Part shown: in pieces, positions 36,143 through 47,605 of the stretch | Position numbering within the stretch: the stretch's first letter is position 1 | Layout of the letters: the number at the start of each line of letters is the position of its first letter | From: Silvimonas soli | GTDB taxonomy: Bacteria > Pseudomonadota > Gammaproteobacteria > Burkholderiales > Chitinibacteraceae | Length of the DNA stretch: 64,000 bases | Assembly (NCBI RefSeq): GCF_030035605.1 | Contig: NZ_CP106736.1 | Coordinates: forward strand, 1,426,001-1,490,000 | Reading direction: 5' to 3' | Notes under the pieces: model-generated | Seen by the model: only the letters and a program-made list of their open reading frames with translations | The model's database searches: none | What the model was told of the DNA's origin: nothing | Made by a program: the position numbers and the translations under genes

Positions 36143-37540
36143 TTAGTCTCGCTTGAACAGCGCCAGCGCCTGTGACCGTTGCAGGGCATGGTCAACCACG
36201 GGCTGCGGATAATCGATCCCCAGCCGCAAACCATTCAAGCTGCGCGCCAGCCATGGCGCATGGATATCCTTGTCACTCAGCGCGGCCAGCTCTGGGCAGT
36301 ACTTCCGGATAAACCGCCCCTGCGGGTCGAATCTTTCCGATTGCGTGACCGGGTTGAATATCCGGAAATACGGTTGGGCATCGCATCCGGTACTGGCCGC
36401 CCACTGCCAACCACCATTATTGGCCGCCAAATCGTAATCAAGCAGTTTTTCCGAGAAATATCGCTCGCCCTTACGCCAGTCCACCAGCAAATCTTTGACC
36501 AGAAAACTCGCGACAATCATGCGCAGCCGGTTATGCATGTAGCCGGTGCGATTCAATTGGCGCATGGCCGCATCCACCAGCGGGTAACCGGTGCGCCCGT
36601 CGCACCACGCGGCAAACCAGTCCAGGTTATTGGGGAACGGCAGATGGTCGTATTCGGCCTTGAAACTGTGCTCAACCACATCCGGGCGATGCCAGAGAAT
36701 TTGCTGATAAAACTCGCGCCAGATCAGCTCCGACAACCAGGTTTGCGCGCCCTCTGCGCCCACCGCGTGGGCATAGGCCGCCAGTTCGCGCACCGATACC
36801 GTACCAAAGCGCAGATGCGTAGACAGATACGATGGCCCTTTGACGCCCGGGAAATCGCGCGTTTCATGATAACGGTTGATCCGCTGTTTGAAGTCCTCAA
36901 ACAATGCTTCACCACCACTCATGCCGGGCTGGACCGGTAAATCATCCAGCGCATTGTCATCAAAGCCCAGCGTGGCAAGCTCGGGCAAAGCCTGGCGCGA
37001 CAATGGCGCCAGATTGTGCAGGTATCGCCGCACCGGATAAGGCTTGAGGAAAAAGTCATCAAGCCGCGCTAGCCAGGCACGTTTGTACGGGGTGAATACG
37101 CTAAACATGCCCCCGCTCTGGGTCAGGATTTCCTGCTGTTCAAAGATCACCTGATCCTTGAATGTACGCAATTTGACACCAGTTTCATTTAAAGCGCGGC
37201 CCACCGCCTCATCACGGCAGATCGCGGCCGGTTCGTAATCATGATTGGTGTAAACCGCCTGCACTTTGAATTCACGCGCCAGTTGCACGATGGCGTGCGC
37301 GGCGTTGGCATGGCGCACCACCAGATCGCTCCCGACTTCCCGCAGCGCGGCCTGCAATTCACGCAAGCTGGCATGAATAAAGGCCACGCGCCGATCATTG
37401 ACGGGCAACGTATCCAGAATGGCGCGGTCGAACACAAAGACCGGCACGACCTGCTGGTTTTCTTTCAGGGCGTGATACAGCGCCGCGTGATCGAACAAAC
37501 GCAAATCACGCCTGAACCACAGCAAGGCACGTTGAACCAT
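36143..37540 (-). CDS. phrB: Class I CPD photolyase
   Basis: This 465-residue enzyme repairs cyclobutane pyrimidine dimers with blue light. Signatures are RALLWFRRDLRLFDHAAL at the N-terminus, the FAD-binding TGYPLVDAAMRQLNRTGYMHNRLRM near residue 330, and NNGGWQWAASTGCDAQPYFRIFNP near 385. The length is close to E. coli PhrB. It is divergent from yqgE, 129 bases away. Confidence 0.95.
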   Translation of the reverse strand: MVQRALLWFRRDLRLFDHAALYHALKENQQVVPVFVFDRAILDTLPVNDRRVAFIHASLRELQAALREVGSDLVVRHANAAHAIVQLAREFKVQAVYTNHDYEPAAICRDEAVGRALNETGVKLRTFKDQVIFEQQEILTQSGGMFSVFTPYKRAWLARLDDFFLKPYPVRRYLHNLAPLSRQALPELATLGFDDNALDDLPVQPGMSGGEALFEDFKQRINRYHETRDFPGVKGPSYLSTHLRFGTVSVRELAAYAHAVGAEGAQTWLSELIWREFYQQILWHRPDVVEHSFKAEYDHLPFPNNLDWFAAWCDGRTGYPLVDAAMRQLNRTGYMHNRLRMIVASFLVKDLLVDWRKGERYFSEKLLDYDLAANNGGWQWAASTGCDAQPYFRIFNPVTQSERFDPQGRFIRKYCPELAALSDKDIHAPWLARSLNGLRLGIDYPQPVVDHALQRSQALALFKRD

Positions 37541-37669
37541 TGATACTTTTCCAGGACGAATGCGGGCTATTCTACGAGAGGCAAGGCGCTTTCAGTACGT
37601 TGTCATGAAAAACTGCATGGCGCGCCCCGGCGCACCGTTACGAAGCTGCTTTATGCGATAATCGGAAAC

Positions 37670-38227
37670 ATGAACATGAACCTTTCGCGCCACTTCCTGA
37701 TTGCCATGCCTAATCTGGTTGATCCGGTTTTTGAACGCACTCTCGCCTACATTTGCGACCACAACGACCGTGGCGCAATGGGCGTGATCGTCAACCGGCC
37801 CCTGGGTATGCCTTTATCCGCCTTGTTTGAACAAATCGACGTTGAGCTGCATCGTCCGGATGTCATTGAACTGCCGGTATATTTTGGCGGCCCGGTGCAG
37901 ACCGATCGCGGCTTTGTGCTGCACCAGCCGTTGGGCGAATGGCAGTCCACTTTGACGGTGTCTGACGAAATCGGCCTGACCACCTCCAAAGACATTCTGC
38001 TGGCGGTGGGCGAAGGCGCTGGCCCGGAACAATTGTTTGTCACTCTCGGCTACGCTGGCTGGGAAGCTGGCCAGCTGGAAAACGAAATCGGCCAGAATGC
38101 GTGGATTTCGGTACAGGCTGATCCAAAAATCATTTTCGATTTGCCGGCGGAAGAACGCTACGAAGCCGCACTGGCGCTGATGGGCATTGATATCGCCATG
38201 CTCAGTAAAGAAGCTGGCCACGCCTGA
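37670..38227 (+). CDS. yqgE: YqgE/AlgH family (UPF0301) protein
   Basis: This 185-residue protein has the family N-terminus [22 protein letters not shown] and [20 protein letters not shown], then [14 protein letters not shown]. Function is unclear although the family is very widespread. A second ATG at 37676 would match the usual start (MNL..HFLIAMP). It forms a unit with ruvX, 85 bases downstream, an order typical of proteobacteria. Confidence 0.93.
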   Translation: MNMNLSRHFLIAMPNLVDPVFERTLAYICDHNDRGAMGVIVNRPLGMPLSALFEQIDVELHRPDVIELPVYFGGPVQTDRGFVLHQPLGEWQSTLTVSDEIGLTTSKDILLAVGEGAGPEQLFVTLGYAGWEAGQLENEIGQNAWISVQADPKIIFDLPAEERYEAALALMGIDIAMLSKEAGHA

Positions 38228-38257
38228 TGTTCCCGTTACCTGCTGAGTTTTACCCTG

Positions 38258-38280
38258 CCCCCCTTTGCACAGGGGGGTCT
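38258..38280 (+). terminator. GC hairpin in the yqgE-ruvX gap
   Basis: Six C and six G form a perfect stem around an 8-base loop, followed by TCTTTGT. The T-tract is poor, so it may only attenuate or stabilise the transcript. Confidence 0.4.
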
Positions 38281-38312
38281 TTGTATCTACCTGCTGCCCG
38301 TGGAGTTCTGTG

Positions 38313-38786
38313 ATGAGTAGCGCCCTGGCCTTTGATTTTGGCGAAGCGCGGATTGGCGTAGCCATTGGCTCGACCGAACTGGGCATCCCGCACCCGGTTT
38401 GCACCATTGCCGCCATCGACAACGACACCCGCTTTGCCCGCATCGCCGCGCTGATCAAGGAATGGCAGCCCGATACCCTGGTCGTGGGCATGCCGCTATC
38501 CATGGATGGCACACCGCACAAGATGAGCCAGCTGGCGCGCAAATTCGGCCAGCGTTTGCATGGTCGCTTTCAGTTACCGGTGGTGTATGTGGATGAGCGC
38601 CTCAGTTCTGCGGCGGCATCCGATGCGCTCAATGAAACCGGTGTACGCGGGCGCAAACAGAAACCGGCGCTGGATCAGGTGGCGGCCATGCAGATTCTGC
38701 AAGGCTGGTTTGATGGGGCCCTCATCGAACCGCCCGCTGATCCGGCCCGCGCGGCCAGCCCGGACGCCGCGCCCGACACTGAATAA
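38313..38786 (+). CDS. ruvX: Putative pre-16S rRNA nuclease RuvX/YqgF
   Basis: This 157-residue RNase H-fold protein has LAFDFGEARIGVAIG near the N-terminus, LVVGMPLSMDG near residue 55, VVYVDERLSSAAA near 90 and a conserved late Asp in ALDQVAAMQILQGW. It is expected to process the 16S rRNA 5' end. The start at 38313 follows GGAGTT and matches the family; the longer frame to 38265 is rejected. It is followed by pyrB 99 bases later; pyrR, often found between them, is missing. Confidence 0.93.
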   Translation: MSSALAFDFGEARIGVAIGSTELGIPHPVCTIAAIDNDTRFARIAALIKEWQPDTLVVGMPLSMDGTPHKMSQLARKFGQRLHGRFQLPVVYVDERLSSAAASDALNETGVRGRKQKPALDQVAAMQILQGWFDGALIEPPADPARAASPDAAPDTE

Positions 38787-38885
38787 TCAGCATTTCGATC
38801 GTCCAGCAATTATCATAATCGCCATTCCCGGCTGACTTGCCGCCAGCCAGCACTCCGCTTACGTTTTCTCAGGACAATCTCGCGC

Positions 38886-39848
38886 ATGCTCAACCCGCAA
38901 CTGAACGCCAACAAAGAGCTGATCCACTTGCTCACCACTGAAGGATTGCCGCGCGCCATCCTGACGCAAATTCTGGATCGCGCTGCGACCTACGTGGCCG
39001 AAATGGAAAGCGGCAACAAGAAGTTTCCGGCGCTGGCGGGCAAGTCGGTGTTCAATCTGTTCTTCGAGAACTCCACCCGTACCCGCACCACATTCGAGAT
39101 CGCCGCCAAGCGCTTGTCGGCGGATGTGATCAACCTGAACGTGAACGCCTCGTCCACCACCAAGGGTGAAACGCTGCTCGATACCATCCACAATCTGGAA
39201 GCAATGGGTGCGGATATGTTCGTGGTGCGCCATGCGCAGTCGGGCGCTGCACATTTGATCTCGCAGCACGTGAAGCCGGGCATTGCCATCGTCAACGCTG
39301 GTGACGGCCGCCACGCGCATCCCACGCAAGCGCTGCTGGACATGTACACCATCCGTCATTTCAAAGGCGACTTCACCGGCCTGCGCGTGGCCATTGTCGG
39401 CGATGTGCTGCATTCACGCGTGGCCCGCTCGCAGATTCATGCGCTCAGCACGCTGGGTTGCCCGGAAATCCGCGTCATCGCCCCCAAAACCTTGCTGCCC
39501 ATTGGTGTGGAACATCTGGGCGTGCATGTTTATCACGATATGGCCGAAGGCCTGAAAGACGTGGATGTGGTCGCCATGCTGCGCTTGCAGAACGAACGCA
39601 TGAGCGGCGCGTTTCTGCCGTCGACCCAGGAATTCTTCAAATATTACGGGCTGACTCCAGAAAAGCTAGCGCTGGCCAAACCCGACGCCATCGTGATGCA
39701 TCCAGGCCCGATGAACCGCGGTGTGGAGATTGACTCCGCCGTAGCCGACGGCGCGCAAGCGGTGATTCTGCCGCAAGTGACTTTTGGCATCGCCGTGCGT
39801 ATGGCAGTGATGGCTTTGGTCGCCGAAAACCAGGCCCGTCGCGTTTGA
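38886..39848 (+). CDS. pyrB: Aspartate carbamoyltransferase catalytic subunit
   Basis: This 320-residue enzyme forms N-carbamoyl-aspartate in pyrimidine synthesis. The carbamoyl-phosphate site [19 protein letters not shown] lies near residue 55, and [16 protein letters not shown] with the Asp site [13 protein letters not shown] follows. No pyrI is nearby. The next gene encodes a dihydroorotase-like partner, as in Pseudomonas-type ATCases, where both proteins form one large complex. Confidence 0.95.
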   Translation: MLNPQLNANKELIHLLTTEGLPRAILTQILDRAATYVAEMESGNKKFPALAGKSVFNLFFENSTRTRTTFEIAAKRLSADVINLNVNASSTTKGETLLDTIHNLEAMGADMFVVRHAQSGAAHLISQHVKPGIAIVNAGDGRHAHPTQALLDMYTIRHFKGDFTGLRVAIVGDVLHSRVARSQIHALSTLGCPEIRVIAPKTLLPIGVEHLGVHVYHDMAEGLKDVDVVAMLRLQNERMSGAFLPSTQEFFKYYGLTPEKLALAKPDAIVMHPGPMNRGVEIDSAVADGAQAVILPQVTFGIAVRMAVMALVAENQARRV

Positions 39849-39880
39849 GCCGCAACACCGGATAAAGCTAAGGAAAAACA

Positions 39881-41161
39881 ATGAAAAAAATCGCAATCCG
39901 TAATGGCCGCCTGGTAGACCCTGCACACGGCACCGACAAAATCGCTGATCTGTTCCTGGCTGACGGCAGCATCATCGCGGTTGGCGCCGCCCCGGCGGGC
40001 TTTACTGCGGACGAAACCATCGATGCCACTGGCCTGATGGTGATGCCCGGCCTGGTTGATCTGGCCGCTCGCTTGCGTGAACCGGGCTTTGAATACCGCG
40101 CCACGCTGGCATCGGAAATGGCTGCCGCCGTCGCGGGCGGCGTGACCAGCATCGTCTGCCCGCCCGATACCGATCCGCCACTGGACGAGCCTGGCCTGGT
40201 GACCATGCTGCGCCAACGCGCGCGCCATCTTGATCTGGCCCGTTTGTACCCTGTAGGCGCCCTCACCCGCGCCCTGGCGGGAAAAGACCTGACCGAAATG
40301 GCCGAGCTGCGTGACGCCGGTTGCGTGGCGTTCTCGCAAGGCGATCATCCGATTGGCGACTTGCAAGTGCTGTACCGCGCCATGCAATACGCCGCCACCT
40401 TCAATATCGGCCTGCGCTTGCGGGCGCAAGATGCCACGCTGGCGGGTAATGGCGTGGCGCATGATGGCGAATATGCCTCGCGCCTTGGGTTGACCGGCAT
40501 TCCGGTCATCGCCGAGACAGTCGCCATTGCCACCATTCTGGAACTGATGCGCGCGACCGGTGCCAAGGTGCATCTCTGCCGCGTTTCCAGCGCCGCCGGT
40601 CTGGCCATGGTGCGCGCCGCCAAGCGTGAAGGTCTGCCGCTGACTTGCGATGTATCGATCAACCACGTGCATCTGGCCGATATCGATATTGGCTACTTTG
40701 ACAGCAACTACCGCTTCAACCCGCCGCTACGCAGCATCCGCGACCGTGAAGCGATCCAGACCGGTTTGTTCGATGGCACCATTGACGTAATCTGCTCCGA
40801 TCACAGCCCGGTCGACGAAGATGCCAAACTGCTACCCTTTGCCGAAGCCGAACCCGGCGCGACCGGGCTGGAATTGCTGCTGCCATTGACCCTGGCTTGG
40901 GCTGAAAAAGCACACGTACCACTAACCATGGCACTGACCAAAATCACCAGCGCTCCGGCCAGCATGCTCGGCTTTACCGCCGGACTCACCGCAGGCTGCC
41001 GCGCCGATCTGGCACTGGTCGACCCGCAAGCGACATGGCGCGTCACGTCAGACGTCCTCAAAAGCCAGGGCAAGAACACGCCGTTCACCGGTTATGAAAT
41101 GCGTGGGAAGGTGATGTACACCCTGGTGAAGGGCAAGCTGGTTTATTCCGCTCACGCCTGA
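39881..41161 (+). CDS. pyrC': Dihydroorotase-like non-catalytic ATCase subunit (PyrC')
   Basis: This 426-residue protein has the amidohydrolase fold of class I dihydroorotases, but the metal ligands are gone. The HxH of DMHVHLREPG reads DLAARLREPG; the His of the HICHVS segment is Arg (VHLCRVSSAAG); and the usual HHL stretch is NHVHL. Only the late Asp (ICSDHSP) remains. It is therefore probably the inactive structural PyrC' that assembles with PyrB, so an active PyrC must exist elsewhere. It lies 32 bases after pyrB, with a strong terminator downstream. Confidence 0.9.
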   Translation: MKKIAIRNGRLVDPAHGTDKIADLFLADGSIIAVGAAPAGFTADETIDATGLMVMPGLVDLAARLREPGFEYRATLASEMAAAVAGGVTSIVCPPDTDPPLDEPGLVTMLRQRARHLDLARLYPVGALTRALAGKDLTEMAELRDAGCVAFSQGDHPIGDLQVLYRAMQYAATFNIGLRLRAQDATLAGNGVAHDGEYASRLGLTGIPVIAETVAIATILELMRATGAKVHLCRVSSAAGLAMVRAAKREGLPLTCDVSINHVHLADIDIGYFDSNYRFNPPLRSIRDREAIQTGLFDGTIDVICSDHSPVDEDAKLLPFAEAEPGATGLELLLPLTLAWAEKAHVPLTMALTKITSAPASMLGFTAGLTAGCRADLALVDPQATWRVTSDVLKSQGKNTPFTGYEMRGKVMYTLVKGKLVYSAHA

Positions 41162-41194
41162 AACAAACGGCTCGTTACGATAAGCCCGTCAACA

Positions 41195-41223
41195 AAAAGC
41201 CCGGAAAAATCATCCGGGCTTTT
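41195..41223. terminator. Bidirectional terminator between pyrC' and the DUF3861 gene
   Basis: Perfect 11-base stem AAAAGCCCGGA / TCCGGGCTTTT around a 7-base loop, giving T-runs on both strands for the two convergent genes. Confidence 0.9.
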
Positions 41224-41248
41224 TGTTTCAAAAGACTGTGCGCGCTGG

Positions 41249-41536
41249 CTACAGAGCTTTGATTTTGCCGATGAAATCGCGATACGGGCCTTTGATGTCT
41301 TCAAACAAAGGATGATCGCGGTTCAGCAACATCACTTCACCCAGCAGCTTTAAACCCAGCGCCAATGAGGCCGAGGTATCTGCGTCAAAGGCCTGCTTGC
41401 CCTGAATCCGCTCGATAATGGCAAACAAGTCATCATGATTGGTGGCCGCGAACGATAGCGGCGTTTCATGCACCGGCTCACCCGGTTTGGATGGTGCAAT
41501 ATGTTCGAGGGTGACGCGATATTGATGCGAGCGCAT
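41249..41536 (-). CDS. DUF3861 domain protein
   Basis: This 95-residue cytoplasmic protein matches the DUF3861 pattern: HQYRVTLEHIAPSKPGEP, then LSFAATNHDDLFAIIERIQGK, and a C-terminal GEVMLLNRDHPLFEDI. The function of the family is unknown. It stands alone with terminators on both sides. Confidence 0.8.
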   Translation of the reverse strand: MRSHQYRVTLEHIAPSKPGEPVHETPLSFAATNHDDLFAIIERIQGKQAFDADTSASLALGLKLLGEVMLLNRDHPLFEDIKGPYRDFIGKIKAL

Positions 41537-41604
41537 GGCTGGATTCCTGGGAAGTTATCTCATTCAAATGAGAACAACTCTCAAATAATCAAGTCCACCA
41601 AAAG

Positions 41605-41630
41605 AAAAACGCAGGCAAGCCTGCGTTTTT
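41605..41630. terminator. Terminator of the gatCAB operon
   Basis: Stem AAAAACGCAGG / CCTGCGTTTTT around CAAG. On the minus strand it lies 24 bases past the gatB stop with a long T-run. The symmetrical A/T flanks make it bidirectional. Confidence 0.88.
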
Positions 41631-41653
41631 TTATTTCCACCTGACCAATAACC

Positions 41654-43081
41654 TCAAGCCAGTTTTTTCTTCAGCAATTCAGTCAATACGCCCGGATTAC
41701 CCTTGCCCTTGCTGGCCTTCATGCATTGGCCAACCAGCGCGTTCAGGGCTTTCTCTTTGCCGGACTTGAACTCTTCCACCGACTTGGCGTTGTTGGCGAT
41801 GACTTCATCGACAATCGCTTCCAGCGCGCCGGTGTCGGTTTCCTGCTTCAGACCATCGCGCTCGATGATGGTGTCGGCGGCATCACCGGTTTCCCACATC
41901 TTCTTGAGCACGTCTTTGGCGGTTTTGTTGTTGATGGTGCTATCCGAAACGCGCTTGATCAACGCCGCCAGCGCTTGCGGGTTCACCGGTGACTGGCTGA
42001 TGTCTTTCTCTTCGCGGTTCAGCGTGGCGGAGATATCACCCATCAGCCAGTTGGCCGCCAGCTTGGCATCGGCACCGGCAGCAACGGTCGCTTCAAAGAA
42101 TGCGGCCAGGTCTTTGCTAGCGGTGAGCGTGCCGGCGTCATAGGCGGAAATGCCGTACTGCTGCGAGAAGCGTGCCTGCATGGCTTCCGGCAGTTCTGGC
42201 AATTCGCTACGCACGCGTTCGATCCACTCTTCCGAAATCACCAACGGCGGCAGATCCGGATCGGGGAAGTAACGGTAATCGTGCGCGTCTTCCTTGCTAC
42301 GCATCATGCGGGTTTCGCCGGTGTCCGGGTCGAACAGCACGGTGGCTTGCTGGATTTTGCCGCCATCTTCAATGGTTTCAATCTGCCATTGCACTTCGGC
42401 TTTCACGGCTTGCTCAATGAACTTGAAGCTGTTCAGGTTCTTGATCTCGCGGCGAGTGCCAAATTCTTTCTGGCCTTCCGGACGCACGGACACGTTCACG
42501 TCACAACGAAAACTGCCTTCCTGCATATTGCCGTCGCAAATGCCGATCCACGTCACCAGGCTGTACAGCGCTTTGGCATACGCCACGGCTTCAGCGGCGG
42601 AGCGCATTTCCGGCTCGGAGACGATTTCCAGCAACGGCGTACCAGCACGATTCAAATCGATACCGCTCTGGCCTTGGAAGTCTTCATGCACCGACTTCCC
42701 GGCGTCTTCTTCCAGGTGGGCACGCGTCAGATTAATGACCTTGTCGACGCCATCCACGTTAATGGTGATCTGGCCGCCTTCAACCACCGGCAGTTCAAAC
42801 TGGCTGATCTGGTAGCCCTTGGGCAGATCAGGATAAAAGTAGTTTTTGCGGGCAAACACCGAGCGGCGGTTGACCTTGGCGCCAATGGCCAGGCCAAACT
42901 GGATGGCTTTCTCGACCACTGCCTTGTTCATCACCGGCAAGGCACCGGGCAAGGCGATATCGACCACTGCCGTCTGGGTGTTCGGCGCCGCGCCAAATGC
43001 GGTGCTGGCGGGCGAGAAAATCTTGGATTTCGTGGTGAGCTGGGTATGGATTTCCAGCCCGATTACTACTTCCCATTTCAT
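41654..43081 (-). CDS. gatB: Asp/Glu-tRNA amidotransferase subunit B
   Basis: This 475-residue subunit binds and delivers the misacylated tRNA in conversion of Glu-tRNA-Gln or Asp-tRNA-Asn. It begins [20 protein letters not shown], with [18 protein letters not shown] and the phosphorylation-site region [14 protein letters not shown]. The C-terminal YqeY-like tail ends [18 protein letters not shown]. The start at 43081 is the family start. It is the last gene of the operon. Confidence 0.95.
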   Translation of the reverse strand: MKWEVVIGLEIHTQLTTKSKIFSPASTAFGAAPNTQTAVVDIALPGALPVMNKAVVEKAIQFGLAIGAKVNRRSVFARKNYFYPDLPKGYQISQFELPVVEGGQITINVDGVDKVINLTRAHLEEDAGKSVHEDFQGQSGIDLNRAGTPLLEIVSEPEMRSAAEAVAYAKALYSLVTWIGICDGNMQEGSFRCDVNVSVRPEGQKEFGTRREIKNLNSFKFIEQAVKAEVQWQIETIEDGGKIQQATVLFDPDTGETRMMRSKEDAHDYRYFPDPDLPPLVISEEWIERVRSELPELPEAMQARFSQQYGISAYDAGTLTASKDLAAFFEATVAAGADAKLAANWLMGDISATLNREEKDISQSPVNPQALAALIKRVSDSTINNKTAKDVLKKMWETGDAADTIIERDGLKQETDTGALEAIVDEVIANNAKSVEEFKSGKEKALNALVGQCMKASKGKGNPGVLTELLKKKLA

Positions 43082-43097
43082 GGTCAGTCTCTCTTGT

Positions 43098-43844
43098 TTA
43101 AGCTCTGGCCGCGCGTTGGCGGTACCAGTAACGATATTGCTCGACATAGCCAAAACCTGCGTACAGCTTCACGGCAGCGGCGTTGGCAGCAACCACCTGC
43201 AACAAGCCATGCGTGGCGCCGGTTTCGATGCCCCAAGCCAGTAATGAAGCCACCAGACGGCGGCCATAACCTTGGCCGCGCTGCGCCGGGTCGGTGCAGA
43301 TATCAAACATCAACATGTAACCATGCTGGCGCACGGCAAACCCGCAAGCCACGATCTGACCGTTTTCGACCAGTGCTGCAAAGGTGGTCGGTGCGGCGTA
43401 CAGCGCCAGCATCCGTTCGGCAATCGCCCGCTGCGCGGCGGTCAAACCGTTGATGCGGGTAAATGCATCCATCCACACCACTTCTGGCTGACGCCACAGT
43501 GTTACCGCCTGATCGACGCGGCAATCTACTTCGCGCAGATCAGCGATTTGCACGCTGGAAATATCAATCTGCTCGTAGCCGCGTTTAGCCAGCGTGGCAT
43601 CCAGTACGGCGTTTTGCGCGGTCAGCTTGAAGATGCTGGGCAAGCCCGCAGCCGCAAACCGTTGCTCGCAATACGCCAGCTTTTCCGGCTCAGCCAGCAC
43701 GCCTTCATATAACGGCGTCACCGAATTCGCCCGCTTGGTATAACCATCAGCAAAACGTAGCAGCCAGCCATCGAACAGTTCGGTCGAAATGGCGGGCCAG
43801 GCGCTTTGCGTAATGCCTTCAAGCAAGGCGATCTGCGTTGTCAT
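43098..43844 (-). CDS. GNAT family N-acetyltransferase inside the gatCAB operon
   Basis: This 248-residue protein has an N-terminal region ([32 protein letters not shown]) typical of a two-part GNAT group and a C-terminal acetyl-CoA motif [21 protein letters not shown] near residue 190, followed by [16 protein letters not shown]. Its substrate is unknown. The ATG directly abuts the gatA stop, so it is cotranslated with the amidotransferase; function in that context is unexplained. Confidence 0.85.
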   Translation of the reverse strand: MTTQIALLEGITQSAWPAISTELFDGWLLRFADGYTKRANSVTPLYEGVLAEPEKLAYCEQRFAAAGLPSIFKLTAQNAVLDATLAKRGYEQIDISSVQIADLREVDCRVDQAVTLWRQPEVVWMDAFTRINGLTAAQRAIAERMLALYAAPTTFAALVENGQIVACGFAVRQHGYMLMFDICTDPAQRGQGYGRRLVASLLAWGIETGATHGLLQVVAANAAAVKLYAGFGYVEQYRYWYRQRAARA

Positions 43845-45296
43845 TTACAGCGCCGGAGCCTTGGTGTGCCAGTCGGTGACTTGTTGATACTGATGCGCGG
43901 CATTCAACAGTTTGGCTTCAGCAAAATAGTTGCCAATCAGCTGCATGCCAATCGGGCGACCATTGGCCGCAAACCCCACCGGGTGGCTAATGCCGGGCAA
44001 ACCCGCCAGGTTCACGCCCAATGTGTAGATATCGGCCAGATACATGGCGACGGGATCATCCGACTTTTCACCCAGATTCCACGCTGCAGTTGGTGCGACT
44101 GGCGCGGCGATCACATCGCATTGCGTCAGGCCACGCTGGAAGTCGTCCGCCAGCAAGCGGCGAATTTTCTGCGCTTGCAGGTAGTAAGCATCGTAATAAC
44201 CGTGGCTGAGCACATAAGCGCCAGTCAGAATCCGGCGTTTGACTTCCCAGCCAAAACCTTCGGCACGGCTCTTTTCGTACATTTCGGTCAGGCCGTCATA
44301 CTGCGCCGCACGGTGACCGTAACGCACGCCGTCAAAGCGACTCAGGTTGCTCGATGCCTCAGCCGGGGCGATCACGTAATACGCCGGGATCGCCATGCGC
44401 GTGTTCGGCAGCGAAATCTCGACGATGGTTGCGCCCAGCTTTTTGTATTCGGCAATGGCGGCGTCAATAGCACCGGCGACATCTGCAGCCAGCCCTTCGG
44501 CAAAGTATTCTTTGGGCAGGCCAATCTTCAAACCGGCCAATGGCTGGTTCAGTTCGCGAGCGTAGTCTTCTTTCGGGCGATCCAGGCTGGTGGCGTCGCG
44601 CTCGTCAAAGCCGGACATCACGTTCAGCAGCAGCGCGCAGTCCTCTGCCGATTTGCCGATAGGGCCGCCTTGATCCAGCGAGGAGGCAAACGCCACCATG
44701 CCGAAGCGACTAACCACACCGTAAGTCGGCTTGATACCGGTTACGCCGCAGAACGCCGCCGGTTGGCGAATAGAGCCGCCGGTATCGGTCGCGGTAGCAA
44801 TCGGCGCCAGCCGTGCGGCAACCGCAGCAGCCGAGCCACCGGACGAGCCACCGGGCACGGCCAGTTTGTCCCACGGATTTTTCACCGCGCCAAAAAAGCT
44901 GTTCTCGTTGGAAGAGCCCATGGCGAACTCATCCATATTGGTGCGGCCCAGCGTCACCAGACCGGCTTTCTCACACAGTTCGACCACGTGGGCGGAATAC
45001 GGAGACACAAAGTCCTCCAGCATTTTCGAGCCGCAAGTGGTCAGCCAGCCTTCCTGACAGAAGATATCTTTGTGTGCCAGCGGAATACCGGTCAGCAAAC
45101 CGGCATTACCGGCAGCGCGCGTGGCATCAGCCGCTTTGGCCTGTGCCAGGGTTTTGTCTTCATCGAGCGTGATGAAGGCATTGAGCTCGCCGTTATAGGC
45201 CTTGGCGCGCTTGAGGTATTCACCTGCCAATTCAACGGCAGAAAATTCGCCGGCCGCCAGCGAGGCAGCCAGTTGCTTGATACTTTTTTCAAACAT
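43845..45296 (-). CDS. gatA: Asp/Glu-tRNA amidotransferase subunit A (amidase)
   Basis: This 483-residue amidase-signature enzyme frees ammonia from glutamine. Residues visible include the catalytic Lys in [11 protein letters not shown], the cis-Ser region [10 protein letters not shown], and [18 protein letters not shown] with the nucleophilic Ser in the GGSIRQPA segment. It starts 17 bases after gmhA. Confidence 0.95.
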   Translation of the reverse strand: MFEKSIKQLAASLAAGEFSAVELAGEYLKRAKAYNGELNAFITLDEDKTLAQAKAADATRAAGNAGLLTGIPLAHKDIFCQEGWLTTCGSKMLEDFVSPYSAHVVELCEKAGLVTLGRTNMDEFAMGSSNENSFFGAVKNPWDKLAVPGGSSGGSAAAVAARLAPIATATDTGGSIRQPAAFCGVTGIKPTYGVVSRFGMVAFASSLDQGGPIGKSAEDCALLLNVMSGFDERDATSLDRPKEDYARELNQPLAGLKIGLPKEYFAEGLAADVAGAIDAAIAEYKKLGATIVEISLPNTRMAIPAYYVIAPAEASSNLSRFDGVRYGHRAAQYDGLTEMYEKSRAEGFGWEVKRRILTGAYVLSHGYYDAYYLQAQKIRRLLADDFQRGLTQCDVIAAPVAPTAAWNLGEKSDDPVAMYLADIYTLGVNLAGLPGISHPVGFAANGRPIGMQLIGNYFAEAKLLNAAHQYQQVTDWHTKAPAL

Positions 45297-45313
45297 GGTC
45301 TGGACCTATCTAA

Positions 45314-45907
45314 TCAAGCTTTCTCGTCAACGTAGCCCATGCCACATTCAACAAGGTCGATCAGGGTGTGGATGACTTTGATATGGATTTCCTGGATGCG
45401 GTCTGCATAGCCAAAGTGCGGCACGATGATTTCTACATCGGCCACGCCTTTGAGTTTCCCGCCATCCTTGCCCATCAACAGCAGCACTTTCATGCCGCGA
45501 GATTTCGCTTCGTCTACGGCGCGGATGATATTGGCCGAGTTACCGCTGGTGGTAATGCCAACCAGCAGATCGCCTTTCTGACCAAATGCCGCTACGTAGC
45601 GGGCAAAAATCTCGTTAAAGCCGTAATCGTTGGCCACGCAGGTAATGTGCGAAGGGTCAGACACGGCCATCGCGGGCAAAGCCGGGCGATCACCGCGATA
45701 GCGGCCAGACAGTTCTTCGGCAAAGTGCATAGCGTCGCAGTGCGAGCCGCCATTGCCGCAAGAAATCGCCTTGCCACCGGCCTTGAATGTTTGCACCAGC
45801 AAGTCGCCCGCGGCATCGATAGACGCCAGCAAGGCCTCGTCAGCACAGACTTTGGCGAGGACTTCGGCGGCTTCGTTGAAATGTTGCGCTACCCGAGAGA
45901 CGCTCAT
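45314..45907 (-). CDS. gmhA: Sedoheptulose-7-phosphate isomerase
   Basis: This 197-residue SIS-domain enzyme makes D-glycero-D-manno-heptose-7-phosphate for the LPS inner core. It closely follows E. coli Gmh[24 protein letters not shown] near residue 50, [15 protein letters not shown] near 118, and [20 protein letters not shown] at the C-terminus. The gene is lodged between gatC and gatA: ATGA overlap with gatC, 17 bases before gatA. Confidence 0.93.
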   Translation of the reverse strand: MSVSRVAQHFNEAAEVLAKVCADEALLASIDAAGDLLVQTFKAGGKAISCGNGGSHCDAMHFAEELSGRYRGDRPALPAMAVSDPSHITCVANDYGFNEIFARYVAAFGQKGDLLVGITTSGNSANIIRAVDEAKSRGMKVLLLMGKDGGKLKGVADVEIIVPHFGYADRIQEIHIKVIHTLIDLVECGMGYVDEKA

Positions 45908-46191
45908 TCGAGCACCTTTGGCACCAGATACAAGCCGTTTTCAACGGCAGGAGCAATGGACTGGAAGGCCTCGCGGCGGTTAGCGGCGGTCGCCACATCT
46001 TCACGCAGGCGCAAATGCACATCCTGGGCATGAGCCATGGGCTCAATGCCGCTGGTATCTATGGCGCGCATCTCTTCGATTAGTCCGAGGATACGGTTAA
46101 GCTGCGTCTGCGTAGCCACCGCCTCGTCGTCGGTCACGGCCACGCGCGCCAGCCGCGCGATGCGCCTTACGTCGTCTAGCGAAAGGGACAT
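45904..46191 (-). CDS. gatC: Asp/Glu-tRNA amidotransferase subunit C
   Basis: This 95-residue subunit stabilises GatA-GatB. The N-terminus [20 protein letters not shown] and [20 protein letters not shown] are family-typical. The start at 46191 was chosen by homology over upstream ATGs. It is the first gene of the five-gene operon, divergent from mreB. Confidence 0.93.
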   Translation of the reverse strand: MSLSLDDVRRIARLARVAVTDDEAVATQTQLNRILGLIEEMRAIDTSGIEPMAHAQDVHLRLREDVATAANRREAFQSIAPAVENGLYLVPKVLE

Positions 46192-47499
<1,308 letters not shown>

Positions 47500-47548
47500 T
47501 CGACGGTAATAGTCGTTGGTCTATTGTTCGATTTTCCGGGAAAAGCAG

Positions 47549-47581
47549 CGGGCTGCCAGTTAACAATGCAGCCCGTTTGCT
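47549..47581 (+). terminator. Hairpin (attenuator-like) in the mreB-mreC gap
   Basis: Perfect 8-base stem CGGGCTGC / GCAGCCCG with an 11-base loop, followed only by TTTGCT. It may partly terminate or stabilise the abundant mreB message relative to downstream genes. Confidence 0.45.
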
Positions 47582-47605
47582 GGTTCTCGTCGCAACGGCG
47601 ACACG

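Noticed and set aside
39881..41161. Calling pyrC' an active dihydroorotase
   Set aside because: The metal-binding His residues are replaced, so catalytic activity is unlikely.
42281..43453. 390-codon plus-strand ORF opposite gatB
   Set aside because: Antisense to gatB and to the GNAT gene; no plausible start signal.
43806..45335. 509-codon plus-strand ORF opposite gatA
   Set aside because: Shadow of gatA, whose amidase motifs are unambiguous; the ORF has low-complexity, non-family content.
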